A stretch of 64,000 bases of DNA from PALG01 sp964495885 (GTDB lineage Bacteria > Bacteroidota > Bacteroidia > Flavobacteriales > Flavobacteriaceae), in NCBI GenBank assembly GCA_964495885.1, contig CAZBWO010000008.1, forward strand, positions 1-64,000, written 5' to 3'. A model generated the notes under the pieces. That model did no database searches. It worked only from the letters and a program-made list of their open reading frames with translations, and had not been told where the DNA came from. Positions 34,679 through 44,123 of the stretch are shown here, in pieces. The number at the start of each line of letters is the position of its first letter. Positions within the stretch are counted from its first letter, which is position 1. Both the position numbers and the translations under genes were made by a program.

Positions 34679-36699
34679 GCATTAAGCAATCCCGCGCGTC
34701 GCAGCAATGCATCAGGATCTGGTTTTTTTCCACGGAATTTGATATACAATTCCATTGGGTCTTGCGTTCCCCCTTGGGACAGTACAAACTCTTTGAATTT
34801 TTGGGCTACTTTCTTACTGAAAATACCTTCTTCCTTAAAGTATTCGAAGGCATCTGCGTCTAATACTTCAGCCCATTTATAACTGTAATATCCTGCAGAA
34901 TAACCACCTTGAAAGATATGGGCGAACGAGGTGCTCATGCAGGTTTCAGGAGTGTCTGGATAGAGTTGAGTAGAAGCAAAGGCTTGCTTTTCCAAGGTTT
35001 TCACATCTTTTATTTCTGAAGGATTCCCGTCGTGCCATGCCATATCCAACATTCCAAAACTCAATTGCCGAAGCGTCTGCAACCCTTCCAAAAAGGTAGC
35101 CGATTCCTTTATTTTTTCAATGTATTCCATAGGAATGGTTTCACCTGTTTCATAGTGTTTGGCAAAGAGTTGCAAGCTCTCTTTTTCATAACACCAATTT
35201 TCCAACACTTGGCTTGGCAGTTCCACAAAGTCCCAATAGACGTTAGTGCCAGAAAGACCGGCATAAGTTGTATTAGCTAACATTCCGTGTAGAGCATGGC
35301 CAAATTCATGAAATAACGTAGTTACTTCATTGAAAGTTAGTAATGAGGGTTTTTTTGATGTAGGTTTGGTGAAATTACAGACAATGGAAACATGTGGGCG
35401 TTCATTTTTCCCGTTTTTAATTTGTTGTGATTTGAAACTGGTCATCCAAGCACCGCTTCTTTTTCCAGGTCTTGGATGGAAGTCTGCATAAAAAATGGAA
35501 ACCAATACCCCTTCTTCATCCATCACTTCAAAGGTTTTTACATCTGGATGGTATTTATCAATGGTATCAACTTCCTTGAATTGAAGTCCGTATAATTTCT
35601 GGGCGACGGTAAACACGCCGTCAATTACTTGGTGTAAGGGGAAATAAGGTTTCAACTTTTCATCATCCAGATTAAAGCGTTCCTGTTTCAGTTTTTCAGA
35701 ATAATAGGCACCATCCCATTTTTGTAAACGATCAATTTGGTCTAAGGATTTAGCGTATGCTTCCAATTCATCAAATTCATTTTGGGCAGCAGGTTTGGCC
35801 TTTTTCAGCAATTCTTCAAGAAATGCATTTACTTTCTCCGGACTTTCAGCCATGCGTTCTTCCAATACAAAATGGGCATGGGTACGATAGCCTAAAAGTT
35901 GGGCACGTTGGTGTCTTAACGAAACAATTTGTAAAATGATTTCCTCGTTGTTGTATTCGTTTTTCTGAAAACCTTTGGAACCAAAGGCTAATGATAATTT
36001 CTTCCGAAGTTCCCTGTTTTCGGCATATTTCATAAAGGGAATATAGCTGGGGTAGTGTAGGGTAATTACCCATCCTTCCTTGCCCAGTTCCTTTGCCGTT
36101 GCCGCTGCTGCTTCCTTTTCATCTTCCGGAAGCCCTGCAAGATCTTTTTCTTCTGTAAGGTGAAGTTGGTAGTTATTGGTCTCGGCGAGTACATTTTCGC
36201 CAAACTTCAGGGTAAGTTTTGAAAGCGATGCATCTATCTTTCGAAGGGTTACTTTATCTGCTTCCGAAAGGTTGGCGCCATTGCGGGCAAAGCCCTTGTA
36301 TTGTTGTTCCAGTAATTTATATTGCTCTGGGTTTAAAGCGAGGTTTTCCCGGTCTTCATATACTTTTTTAACCCTTTGGAAGAGTCCTTCATGTAGTAAT
36401 AGATCATTTTTAAATGCTGAAAGCAAAGGGGAAACTTCTTGTGCAATCTGCTGAATTTCTGCATTGGTTTCAGCACTATTGAGATTAAAAAAAATACTGG
36501 TGACCCTATTGAGTTGTTCGCCGGTACGTTCAAGGGCTTCCACCGTATTTTCAAAAGAAGGGGGTTCTTCATTTGAGGCAATGCGGTCAATTTCCTGTTT
36601 GGTTTCGGTAATGAGCTGCTTAATGGCAGGAAGAAAGTGTTGTTCTTTAATTTGGGGAAAAGGAGCCGTCTTAAAAGGCTTCAATAAGGGGTTTTGCAT
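34675..36699 (-). CDS. M3-family zinc metallopeptidase (Dcp/oligopeptidase A-like)
   Basis: 674-aa thimet-oligopeptidase family enzyme with HEFGHALHG (H464, E465, H468) and a second-helix Glu further on; ends GRKPDPDALLRRAGLLN-like. No signal peptide, so it likely acts on peptides in the cytoplasm. Length is typical for Dcp. Starts with TAATG overlap on the purE stop, making it the last gene of purK-purE-peptidase; no biochemical link to purine synthesis is known. Family members are called Dcp or oligopeptidase A; the sequence does not decide. Confidence 0.92.
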   Translation of the reverse strand: MQNPLLKPFKTAPFPQIKEQHFLPAIKQLITETKQEIDRIASNEEPPSFENTVEALERTGEQLNRVTSIFFNLNSAETNAEIQQIAQEVSPLLSAFKNDLLLHEGLFQRVKKVYEDRENLALNPEQYKLLEQQYKGFARNGANLSEADKVTLRKIDASLSKLTLKFGENVLAETNNYQLHLTEEKDLAGLPEDEKEAAAATAKELGKEGWVITLHYPSYIPFMKYAENRELRKKLSLAFGSKGFQKNEYNNEEIILQIVSLRHQRAQLLGYRTHAHFVLEERMAESPEKVNAFLEELLKKAKPAAQNEFDELEAYAKSLDQIDRLQKWDGAYYSEKLKQERFNLDDEKLKPYFPLHQVIDGVFTVAQKLYGLQFKEVDTIDKYHPDVKTFEVMDEEGVLVSIFYADFHPRPGKRSGAWMTSFKSQQIKNGKNERPHVSIVCNFTKPTSKKPSLLTFNEVTTLFHEFGHALHGMLANTTYAGLSGTNVYWDFVELPSQVLENWCYEKESLQLFAKHYETGETIPMEYIEKIKESATFLEGLQTLRQLSFGMLDMAWHDGNPSEIKDVKTLEKQAFASTQLYPDTPETCMSTSFAHIFQGGYSAGYYSYKWAEVLDADAFEYFKEEGIFSKKVAQKFKEFVLSQGGTQDPMELYIKFRGKKPDPDALLRRAGLLNA

Positions 36700-37184
36700 T
36701 ATTTAGATACTTTTTTGGCGCCTTCAATAACTTTCTGTTTCAGGCCTTCTTTGTAGTCAATTACTTTGTTTAAGGTCGCTTCATCATGACTTCCAATAAT
36801 CTGGGCTGCAAGAATTCCCGCGTTTTTGGCGCCATTAAGCGCCACGGTTGCAACAGGGACGCCACCGGGCATCTGTAAGATGCTTAAAACGCTGTCCCAA
36901 CCGTCAATAGAGTTGCTGGATTTAACGGGAACACCAATCACAGGTAGAGGGGAAAGTGAAGCAATCATCCCTGGAAGATGGGCTGCGCCACCCGCACCCG
37001 CAATAATCACGGAAATCCCACGTGTATGTGCATTCTTTCCATAGTCGAATAGTTTATCTGGCGTACGGTGTGCAGAAACGATATCTACTTCGGTGGGAAT
37101 GCCAAAACTAGCAAGGATGTCAATGGCATCTTGCATAACTGGAAGATCGCTCGTACTTCCCATGATGATTCCTACTTTGCTCAT
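36699..37184 (-). CDS. purE: 5-(carboxyamino)imidazole ribonucleotide mutase
   Basis: 161-aa class I PurE: rearranges N5-CAIR to CAIR in de novo purine synthesis. Marks: GIIMGSTSDLPVM, SAHRTPD, AGAGGAAHLPGMIA, GVPVKSSNSIDGWDSVLSILQMPGGVPVATVALNGAKNAGILA. It is 6 nt downstream of purK, whose product supplies its substrate, and overlaps the M3 peptidase start by one base. Confidence 0.96.
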   Translation of the reverse strand: MSKVGIIMGSTSDLPVMQDAIDILASFGIPTEVDIVSAHRTPDKLFDYGKNAHTRGISVIIAGAGGAAHLPGMIASLSPLPVIGVPVKSSNSIDGWDSVLSILQMPGGVPVATVALNGAKNAGILAAQIIGSHDEATLNKVIDYKEGLKQKVIEGAKKVSK

Positions 37185-37190
37185 AATCTA

Positions 37191-38348
37191 TTATTTATGG
37201 ATGACTTTAATGGTGTTCTTTACTTTTTCAGCAATGATGCGTGCTTTGGCCAAATCTTCATGAACGATGGTTACATGCCCCATTTTTCGAAAAGGTCGTG
37301 TTTGTTTCTTTCCGTAAATGTGTGGTGTCACACCCTCCATAGCCATGATCTCTTCAATATGCTCATAGTGCACATTTCCCGTATGGCCTTCTGCACCTAC
37401 CAAATTTACCATAATTCCGCCAACCTTGCTATCGGTTTTTCCTAATGGAAGATCCAAAATGGCTCGTATATGCTGTTCAAACTGATTGGTATAACTTGCT
37501 TCAATACTATAATGCCCACTATTGTGGGGTCTGGGAGCTACTTCATTTACCAAAATCTCATCTGCCTCCGTCTGAAACATTTCTACGGCTAACAATCCCA
37601 CATGTTCAAAAGCTTTTGAGACTTTTTCGGCAACCTTTCTGGCTTTTTGAGCTACTATTTCGTCAATTCTTGCAGGGCAAATCACGTATTCCACTTGATT
37701 GGCTTCGGGGTGGAATTCCATTTCTACCACAGGGTAGGTTGTTACTTCTCCAGAAGCACTTCGCGCGACAATAACCGCCAATTCATTTTTAAAGGGGACC
37801 AATTTTTCGGCAATACATGCTCCTTGTGAAAGGGGAATAAGGTCTTCAGTAGTTCGAATGATACTTACGCCTTTTCCGTCGTAGCCGCCGGTACAACTTT
37901 TCCAAACAAAGGGGAAATCTATTTCTTTCCGAACCAATGCTTCCTGTAGTTGGTGCTTGTCATTAAATACCCGAAAGGCTGCAGTAGGGATTTGATGTTC
38001 TTTATAAAATTGTTTTTGAACTCCCTTATCTTGAATATTCCGAAGGGTTTTTGAAGAAGGATAGACTTTCTTTCCTTCGGCTTCTAGTTTTTCCAAGGCT
38101 TCTACATTTACGCCTTCAATTTCAAAGGTGAGGAGGTCTACTTTTTTTCCGAAGGAATAGACTGTGTCAAAGTCCATTAAATCCCCCTGCTGAAAGACAT
38201 TACAGGCAATTTTGCAGGGCGCTTCGGCACTGGGGTCCAACACATGGGTCTGGATATCAAATTTACGGGTCTCGTACAACATCATTTTCCCTAATTGGCC
38301 ACCACCCAAAATGCCCAAGGTAAAACCGGAAGAAAAATAATTTACCAT
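37191..38348 (-). CDS. purK: 5-(carboxyamino)imidazole ribonucleotide synthase
   Basis: 385-aa ATP-grasp enzyme that carboxylates AIR with ATP and bicarbonate, feeding PurE. GILGGGQLGKMM at the N-terminus, then FVWKSCTGGYDGKGV (ATP-grasp loop), EKLVPFKNELAVIV and NEVAPRPHNSGHYSIEA. The ATG at 38348 lies just upstream of the conserved start. Divergent from adk across 96 bp. A candidate -7 element for this strand is at 38360-38353, which would make the leader very short. Confidence 0.95.
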   Translation of the reverse strand: MVNYFSSGFTLGILGGGQLGKMMLYETRKFDIQTHVLDPSAEAPCKIACNVFQQGDLMDFDTVYSFGKKVDLLTFEIEGVNVEALEKLEAEGKKVYPSSKTLRNIQDKGVQKQFYKEHQIPTAAFRVFNDKHQLQEALVRKEIDFPFVWKSCTGGYDGKGVSIIRTTEDLIPLSQGACIAEKLVPFKNELAVIVARSASGEVTTYPVVEMEFHPEANQVEYVICPARIDEIVAQKARKVAEKVSKAFEHVGLLAVEMFQTEADEILVNEVAPRPHNSGHYSIEASYTNQFEQHIRAILDLPLGKTDSKVGGIMVNLVGAEGHTGNVHYEHIEEIMAMEGVTPHIYGKKQTRPFRKMGHVTIVHEDLAKARIIAEKVKNTIKVIHK

Positions 38349-38352
38349 ACCG

Positions 38353-38387
38353 CAAAGGTACAATCTTCTTTTAAATGGGTATCTTTG
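38353..38387. promoter_or_regulatory. Divergent -7 elements between purK and adk
   Basis: On the minus strand TACCTTTG (38360-38353) and on the plus strand TATCTTTG (38380-38387), both matching TAnnTTTG. The -33 positions do not show clear TTTG. The minus element is only 5 nt from the purK ATG, so purK may be nearly leaderless or use another promoter. The plus element fits an adk start at 38445. Confidence 0.45.
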
Positions 38388-38444
38388 CACCTTTCAATTA
38401 TGTGGAAATTTTTTAAGATATTATTCAGTAAGAAAAACAACGCC

Positions 38445-39017
38445 ATGAAAAACATCGTACTCTTCGGCCCTCCCGGGGCTGGAAAAGGAACGCAAGCCGA
38501 AGTACTAAAAGAAAAATACCAATTGGTGCACATTTCCACAGGGGATGTCTTCCGTTACAATATTAAAAACGAAACCGAATTGGGAACCTTGGCGAAATCC
38601 TACATGGATAAAGGACATTTGGTGCCAGATGAGGTAACCATTAATATGCTGGAGGCCGAAGTAGAGAAAAACCCTAACGCAAACGGATTTATTTTTGATG
38701 GGTTTCCAAGAACCGAGGCACAGGCTGAGGCACTTTCCGGTTTAATGGATAGAAAAGATAGCCAAATCAATGCCATGGTGGCCCTGGAAGTTGATGATGA
38801 AATTTTGGTGCAACGTTTGTTGGAGCGTGGTAAGGTTAGTGGCCGTGCCGATGATGCTAATGAAAAAGTGATTCGGGAGCGTATCGCGGAATATTACCGA
38901 AAAACAGATGTGCTTAAAAGTTACTATCAAGCACAGGATAAATATTACGGAGTTGATGGTGTAGGGAGTATTGAAGAAATCACCCAGCGTTTGAGCAAAG
39001 TGATTGATGAATTATAG
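38445..39017 (+). CDS. adk: Adenylate kinase
   Basis: 190-aa kinase balancing AMP, ADP and ATP. P-loop GPPGAGKGTQ near residues 8-17, GDVFR, FDGFPRTEAQAEAL and the short LID region KVSGRADD with no zinc cysteines. I chose the ATG at 38445, which begins the family core; an in-frame ATG at 38400 would add 15 residues of no known homology and would leave only a few nt after the candidate promoter. obgE follows after 6 nt. Confidence 0.93.
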   Translation: MKNIVLFGPPGAGKGTQAEVLKEKYQLVHISTGDVFRYNIKNETELGTLAKSYMDKGHLVPDEVTINMLEAEVEKNPNANGFIFDGFPRTEAQAEALSGLMDRKDSQINAMVALEVDDEILVQRLLERGKVSGRADDANEKVIRERIAEYYRKTDVLKSYYQAQDKYYGVDGVGSIEEITQRLSKVIDEL

Positions 39018-39023
39018 ATTGTA

Positions 39024-40034
39024 ATGACCGAAGGTAATTTTGTTGATTATATAAAGATTCACGTAACTTCCGGAAAAGGGGGGAAGGGGAGTACGCACCT
39101 TCGGCGGGAAAAATTTGTTCCCAAAGGAGGACCCGATGGTGGTGATGGCGGACGCGGAGGACACGTGATTGTAAAGGCCAACAAAAACCTTTGGACCTTA
39201 TTTCATCTAAAATTTAAAAGGCATTTTAAAGCTGAAGGTGGTAGTGCCGGTGGAAAACAAACCAGTACCGGTGCCGACGGGAAGGATGTCTACATTGAAG
39301 TGCCATTGGGAACGGTTATCAAAAACACCGATACCGGCGAAACTTTGAAAGAACTTACTGAAGAAGGACAGGAATTCATACTTGCTAAAGGAGGTAAGGG
39401 CGGACTGGGAAATGCACATTTTAAAAGCAGTACCAATCAGACGCCACGTTATGCACAGCCAGGCCTGCCTGGGGAAGAGGCCAATCTTACCCTGGAATTA
39501 AAAGTATTGGCAGATGTAGGGTTGGTGGGATTTCCAAATGCAGGAAAATCTACTTTGCTTTCCGTGATTACAGCAGCGAAACCTAAAATAGCCAATTACG
39601 AATTTACCACCCTAAAACCCAACTTGGGCATTGTGCCCTATCGCGAATACCAAAGTTTTGTCATGGCCGATATCCCTGGGATTATTGAAGGCGCTGCGGA
39701 AGGAAAAGGGCTTGGGCACTATTTTCTGCGGCATATCGAGCGGAACTCGGTATTGTTGTTTTTGATTCCAGCCGATGCCAAAGATATCAAAGAACAGTAC
39801 GAGATCCTTTTGGATGAATTGCGACGCTACAATCCCGAAATGTTGGACAAGGATCGCTTGGTGGCGATTTCAAAAAGTGATATGCTGGACGAAGAGTTGA
39901 AGGCTGAAATGAAAACCGAATTGGACAAAGAATTTAAGGGCATTCCGTATTTGTTTATTTCTTCCGTAGCGCAACAAGGCCTTACAGAGCTGAAGGACCA
40001 ATTGTGGGAGCGGTTGAATAAAACCGAAGCATAA
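39024..40034 (+). CDS. obgE: GTPase ObgE/CgtA, ribosome assembly
   Basis: 336-aa conserved GTPase linked to 50S subunit maturation and stress signalling. Gly-rich Obg domain (GGKGSTHLRREKFVPKGGPDGGDGGRGG, then KGGLGNAHFKSSTNQTPR) and a G domain with P-loop GFPNAGKST at 169-177, MADIPGIIEGAAEGKGLG, ISKSD. It stops after the G domain, lacking the long C-terminal extension seen in some homologues. Co-transcribed with adk (6-nt gap). Confidence 0.95.
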   Translation: MTEGNFVDYIKIHVTSGKGGKGSTHLRREKFVPKGGPDGGDGGRGGHVIVKANKNLWTLFHLKFKRHFKAEGGSAGGKQTSTGADGKDVYIEVPLGTVIKNTDTGETLKELTEEGQEFILAKGGKGGLGNAHFKSSTNQTPRYAQPGLPGEEANLTLELKVLADVGLVGFPNAGKSTLLSVITAAKPKIANYEFTTLKPNLGIVPYREYQSFVMADIPGIIEGAAEGKGLGHYFLRHIERNSVLLFLIPADAKDIKEQYEILLDELRRYNPEMLDKDRLVAISKSDMLDEELKAEMKTELDKEFKGIPYLFISSVAQQGLTELKDQLWERLNKTEA

Positions 40035-40120
40035 ATAGATTTGATATATGATTCCGTTAAAGAATAGCAAAACCAAAACCACCTTGCTAAATTTTCAGTA
40101 TATTTCATAAAAATGCAGAA

Positions 40121-40636
40121 ATGAAATACCTATTGCTATTTCTAATTCCTGTTTTGGTTTCCTGTGGAGCAGCCGTTTCGGTAGATTACGAGCCTACTAC
40201 CAACTTCTCCGGTTATACCACCTATAATTTTTATACAGATATTGAGTCTGGATTAAATGAACTGGATAACAAACGTATCATGCATGCCATTGATAGTTTG
40301 ATGGTGCTGAAAGGCTTTGAGAAAAGTGATACACCCCAGATTTTGGTAAATTTTTACGCGAAGGAACGCGTTACCAACTCCCGAAATACCATTGGTATTG
40401 GTGTTGGGGGCGGCGGAAGAAACGTGGGGGTAGGTGTAAGTGGTGGGATTCCTATTGGAGGGCCGCAGGTGGAACAGGAGTTCACTTTGGATTTGGTGGA
40501 TAAATTGATTGATCTATTGGTATGGCAAGGAGTGTATGAAGGAAAATACCCTGAAAAGGCCACGCCAGAACAAAAAGAATCCTATTATTTTGGGGTGATA
40601 CAGAAAATACTTCAGAAGTACCCTCCAAAACAATAA
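40121..40636 (+). CDS. DUF4136 lipoprotein
   Basis: 171-aa lipoprotein with lipobox LVSC (Cys15), then the DUF4136 pattern: DYEPTTNFSGYTTYNFY, DSLMVLKGFEKS, ILVNFYAKE and a glycine-rich stretch (GIGVGGGGRNVGVGVSGG). DUF4136 proteins are envelope lipoproteins of unknown function. It lies 45 nt upstream of a TPR protein gene on the same strand. Confidence 0.85.
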   Translation: MKYLLLFLIPVLVSCGAAVSVDYEPTTNFSGYTTYNFYTDIESGLNELDNKRIMHAIDSLMVLKGFEKSDTPQILVNFYAKERVTNSRNTIGIGVGGGGRNVGVGVSGGIPIGGPQVEQEFTLDLVDKLIDLLVWQGVYEGKYPEKATPEQKESYYFGVIQKILQKYPPKQ

Positions 40637-40681
40637 ATGAAGCGTAGAATAGTTTGTATTTTTGAAACCCAAATCGTTGAA

Positions 40682-41635
40682 ATGAGAACCTTTCTGTTTT
40701 TGCTATGCTTTCCAATGACCCTCTGGGGACAAACTGCTTTTCAGCAAGCAGAGCAATATTTCCAAAAAGAACAATTTCAGAAAGCTAGACCGCTATTTAT
40801 TCAGCATTTAAAAAACCACCCGGAAGACCTAAAAACCATTGAGTATTTGGGAGACATTGCAGGACATGCCAAGGACTGGGATACTGCCATGGACTACTAC
40901 GAAATTTTGGTTGATCGCAATGAGAACAATGCCAATTATCATTTCAAATATGGTGGTGCCATGGGAATGAAGGCTTTGGAAATCAGTAAGATTAGGGCAC
41001 TTGGTTATATTGGTGATATTCGGAAGCATTTTGAAAAGGCAGCAGCATTAGATCCCAGTCATATAGAAACGCGCTGGGCATTGGTAGAATTTTATATTCA
41101 ATTACCAGGAATTGTTGGCGGAAGCGAAAAGAAAGCCATCGCCTATGCAAATGAGTTAGGTGAAATCTCTCCGGTAGATGGCTATTTGGCGAACGGTTAT
41201 ATTGCAGAATATTCCAACCGTCCTAAGGACGCAGAAACCTTCTACAAAAAGGCCATTGAGGTTGGTGGGTCACCGCATACCTACGAAAAACTTACCAATC
41301 TCTACGAAAACAATAAACAACCAAAAGAAGCTATTTCTACTGCGTCACAATCGCTCAAACTTCATCAAAGGAATCAGTTAAACTATCAAATAGGGAAAAT
41401 TTCAGCACAGTACAATCTGGATGCTGAACTGGGAATCGCTTGCTTAAAAAGATACATAGAAAATCATTCTGCCAAGGATGGTGTTCCAAAGGATTGGGCG
41501 TATTACCGCCTTGCACAGATCTATAAAAATTTGGGCAACAAGCAAACCGCATTGGCATGGATTGACAAAGCCCTATCTACCCGTCCCAATTTTCAGGAGG
41601 CGCAAAAAGAAAAGAAATTGATTGAGGCTTTATAG
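40682..41635 (+). CDS. Secreted tetratricopeptide-repeat protein
   Basis: 317-aa protein with signal peptide MRTFLFLLCFPMTLWGQ and several TPR helices (FQQAEQYFQKEQFQKARPLF, WDTAMDYYEILVDRNENNANYHFKYG, PKDAETFYKKAIEVGG, GNKQTALAWIDKALSTRPNF). Likely periplasmic and used for protein contacts. The ATG at 40682 was chosen for the signal peptide. The next gene mpl starts 31 nt later. Confidence 0.85.
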   Translation: MRTFLFLLCFPMTLWGQTAFQQAEQYFQKEQFQKARPLFIQHLKNHPEDLKTIEYLGDIAGHAKDWDTAMDYYEILVDRNENNANYHFKYGGAMGMKALEISKIRALGYIGDIRKHFEKAAALDPSHIETRWALVEFYIQLPGIVGGSEKKAIAYANELGEISPVDGYLANGYIAEYSNRPKDAETFYKKAIEVGGSPHTYEKLTNLYENNKQPKEAISTASQSLKLHQRNQLNYQIGKISAQYNLDAELGIACLKRYIENHSAKDGVPKDWAYYRLAQIYKNLGNKQTALAWIDKALSTRPNFQEAQKEKKLIEAL

Positions 41636-41666
41636 GCAACTCCCTATCTTTATGCTTTCAAAACGT

Positions 41667-43028
41667 ATGAAGCGAGTACATTTTATAGCCATTGGGGGAA
41701 GTGCCATGCATAATTTGGCCTTAGCCCTACATGAACAGGGTTTTCACGTAACGGGCAGTGACGATGAAATTTTTGATCCGTCTAAAAGTAGGTTGGCAGC
41801 CAAAGGACTGCTTCCCCAGTCTTATGGATGGTTCCCGGAAAAAATCACCCCCAATTTAGATGCAATTATTTTGGGGATGCATGCCAAAGTAGATAACCCT
41901 GAATTGCTAAAAGCGAAGGATCTTGGTATTACCATTTACTCCTATCCAGAATTTCTCTATGAGCAGTCTAAGGAAAAAACCCGTGTGGTGATAGGGGGTT
42001 CCCATGGAAAGACCACGATCACTTCAATGATTTTGCATGTGATGCACTACCATGAAAAAGAAGTAGATTATATGGTGGGAGCTCAATTGGAAGGCTTTGA
42101 CACCATGGTGCATCTTACAGAGGAGAATGATTTTGTAGTATTAGAGGGGGATGAATACCTTTCTTCGCCCATTGATAGGAGACCAAAATTTCATTTATAT
42201 CAGCCTAATATTGCTTTGCTTAGCGGAATTGCTTGGGATCATATAAATGTGTTTCCCACTTTTGAAACCTACTTGGAGCAGTTTCAAATATTCCTGAATC
42301 AGATTGTGGAAGGAGGCGCTATTGTGTACAATGCGGAAGATGCTGAACTACGGAAACTGGTAGAGAATTGTACCCACACCATCAAAAAGTACCCTTATCG
42401 AACACCGGCCTATCAAGTTGAAGATGGGGTGACCTTGCTGGAAACTCCGGAAGGTTCAATGCCCATTGAAGTGTTTGGGAAACACAACCTTAATAATTTG
42501 GAAGGGGCCCGTTGGGTGTGCCAGTTAATGGGGGTAGATGCAGAAGATTTTTACGAAGCTATTTCCAGTTTCAAGGGAGCGAGTAAACGATTGGAGAAGA
42601 TTGCCCAAACCAATAATTCGGTGGCATATAAGGATTATGCCCATTCCCCTAGTAAAGTAAAAGCTACCACTACAGCCATGAAGCAGCAATACCCCAATAG
42701 GCGTTTGTTGGCTTGTTTGGAGTTGCATACCTACAGTAGCCTCACCCCAGAATTCCTTACACAGTACCGCGGGGCTTTGGATGCAGCAGATGAAGCCGTG
42801 GTATATTACAGTCCGAAAGCTGTTGCCATTAAAGGCTTGGAACCTATTTCGGAAGTACAGATAGCCAATGCCTTCCAACGGGAAGATTTAAAAGTATTTA
42901 CAGATCCTACAACTTTTCAAGCATACCTCTTTGCCGAAGATTTTACCAATACTTCTTTATTAATGATGAGCAGTGGAAATTATGGGGGGATGGATTTAAA
43001 GTTGCTTCAGGAAAAAATTAAAGGTTAA
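41667..43028 (+). CDS. mpl: UDP-N-acetylmuramate:L-alanyl-gamma-D-glutamyl-meso-diaminopimelate ligase (Mpl-like)
   Basis: 453-aa Mur-ligase family enzyme reattaching tripeptide from recycled peptidoglycan to UDP-MurNAc. Starts VHFIAIGGSAMHNLA, with P-loop GGSHGKTT at 110-117, VVLEGDEYLSSP, GIAWDHINVFP and KDYAHSPSKVKAT. The GGSAMHNLA start rather than MurC's GIGGIGMS supports Mpl over MurC. Start at 41667 is the first ATG of the conserved frame. Its 3' end overlaps the convergent PaiB-like gene by 11 bp. Confidence 0.88.
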   Translation: MKRVHFIAIGGSAMHNLALALHEQGFHVTGSDDEIFDPSKSRLAAKGLLPQSYGWFPEKITPNLDAIILGMHAKVDNPELLKAKDLGITIYSYPEFLYEQSKEKTRVVIGGSHGKTTITSMILHVMHYHEKEVDYMVGAQLEGFDTMVHLTEENDFVVLEGDEYLSSPIDRRPKFHLYQPNIALLSGIAWDHINVFPTFETYLEQFQIFLNQIVEGGAIVYNAEDAELRKLVENCTHTIKKYPYRTPAYQVEDGVTLLETPEGSMPIEVFGKHNLNNLEGARWVCQLMGVDAEDFYEAISSFKGASKRLEKIAQTNNSVAYKDYAHSPSKVKATTTAMKQQYPNRRLLACLELHTYSSLTPEFLTQYRGALDAADEAVVYYSPKAVAIKGLEPISEVQIANAFQREDLKVFTDPTTFQAYLFAEDFTNTSLLMMSSGNYGGMDLKLLQEKIKG

Positions 43029-43620
43029 GATAAATTTTTTCAATAAACGATTTATCAGCGCTTTTTGAATTTTGAATAAGTTCCTGTTTTGCCAATTCAA
43101 AATCTTCTGGGTTTTTATCCTGTGATAGTTTGAATTTCCCTTCCCAATGAGTTGGAGTGATTTCGAACGCTTGGATATATTGAATGAGTCGATCCATACG
43201 AGGGTCATCCTTATGTAAGGTAAAAGAGGGGTCTTTACCTTCCAAAAATTCTGTCATTTCAATTAAGGTTTGTTTAGCCGTTTCGGGGTCGTGTACAAGG
43301 GAGACGGTTCCTGTGATATGAACTATGATATAATTCCAGGTAGGAAGCTGTTTGGTGCTGTACACTGAAGGGGAAATATAGGTGTCGGGCCCTTTAAAGA
43401 TTGCGGTAACTTCGGCTCCTTCTTTCAGCGTGTTTAATTGTGGATTGTTTTTATCAATATGGGCCACCAATTTTTCCGAAGTTACATTATATATAATAGG
43501 GATATGTGTCGCAAATGGAACAGTATCGTTTGCAGAAAGCAATAATCCCAATGGGAATTGCTGTATCACGGCAATCATTGATTGCTTATCCTGTGATTGG
43601 TGATGCGGAGGAGGATACAT
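43018..43620 (-). CDS. PaiB-like FMN-binding protein
   Basis: 200-aa flavin-reductase-fold protein of the PaiB/FMN-binding negative transcriptional regulator family: MYPPPHHQS start, GLLLSANDTVPFATHIP, AIFKGPDTYISPS, YSTKQLPTWNYIIVHI(TG) and GKFKLSQDKNPED. B. subtilis PaiB affects sporulation genes; a regulatory role here is uncertain and an FMN-dependent enzyme is equally possible. Translation is coupled to the upstream DUF1569 gene (TAATG overlap). Confidence 0.88.
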   Translation of the reverse strand: MYPPPHHQSQDKQSMIAVIQQFPLGLLLSANDTVPFATHIPIIYNVTSEKLVAHIDKNNPQLNTLKEGAEVTAIFKGPDTYISPSVYSTKQLPTWNYIIVHITGTVSLVHDPETAKQTLIEMTEFLEGKDPSFTLHKDDPRMDRLIQYIQAFEITPTHWEGKFKLSQDKNPEDFELAKQELIQNSKSADKSFIEKIYLNL

Positions 43621-44063
43621 TAGACGCCAAATTGTCTTAAGTGGTGATCTAGATGTTTGTATTGCATTTTTCCGTATTGTTCATTGGTAAAATGTCCAAA
43701 CCCAGGATGATCTGGCCAGGATTCTCGGTTTTGTTGCGCATGCAATTCTTCCAAGAGCTTTTCCAAATTCTCTTTTTCGGCAACAAAATCTCTTGGCTCT
43801 GTTTCTTTTAGAAATTTTGCAGTAGGAAGATTTTTCCGCCAAGGTTTATCATTGTAAAGTGATTTTTTAAAGAGCACCTTGGCAAGCCAATTGGGTTTCA
43901 TCCCGTAGTCATTTTTCCCTAACATAATGTTTAACGGGCCTTGGCAATGATGTAGCATTTGCCCAACCGTCATTTTACCCCATTGTCCATTGCTATTTTC
44001 ATTCAGTTGGTCTAATCTGTTTCTTATTTCCTGATAAGATTCTTCCTCAAGTAGTGATTTCAT
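43620..44063 (-). CDS. DUF1569 (DinB-like) protein
   Basis: 147-aa protein with a four-helix DinB-like pattern: WGKMTVGQMLHHCQGPLNIMLG, RESWPDHPGFGHFTNEQYGKMQYKHLDHHLRQFG. Histidines H38/H39 and the HxxHH near the C-terminus would be metal ligands as in the DinB superfamily. Exact reaction unknown. First gene of a two-gene unit with the PaiB-like gene, divergent from radC across 60 bp. Confidence 0.87.
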   Translation of the reverse strand: MKSLLEEESYQEIRNRLDQLNENSNGQWGKMTVGQMLHHCQGPLNIMLGKNDYGMKPNWLAKVLFKKSLYNDKPWRKNLPTAKFLKETEPRDFVAEKENLEKLLEELHAQQNRESWPDHPGFGHFTNEQYGKMQYKHLDHHLRQFGV

Positions 44064-44123
44064 TTTATAAATCGTAAGTATTGGTTTTCGTTCCTTAAAG
44101 ATAGCTTAATTAAATTTACCAAT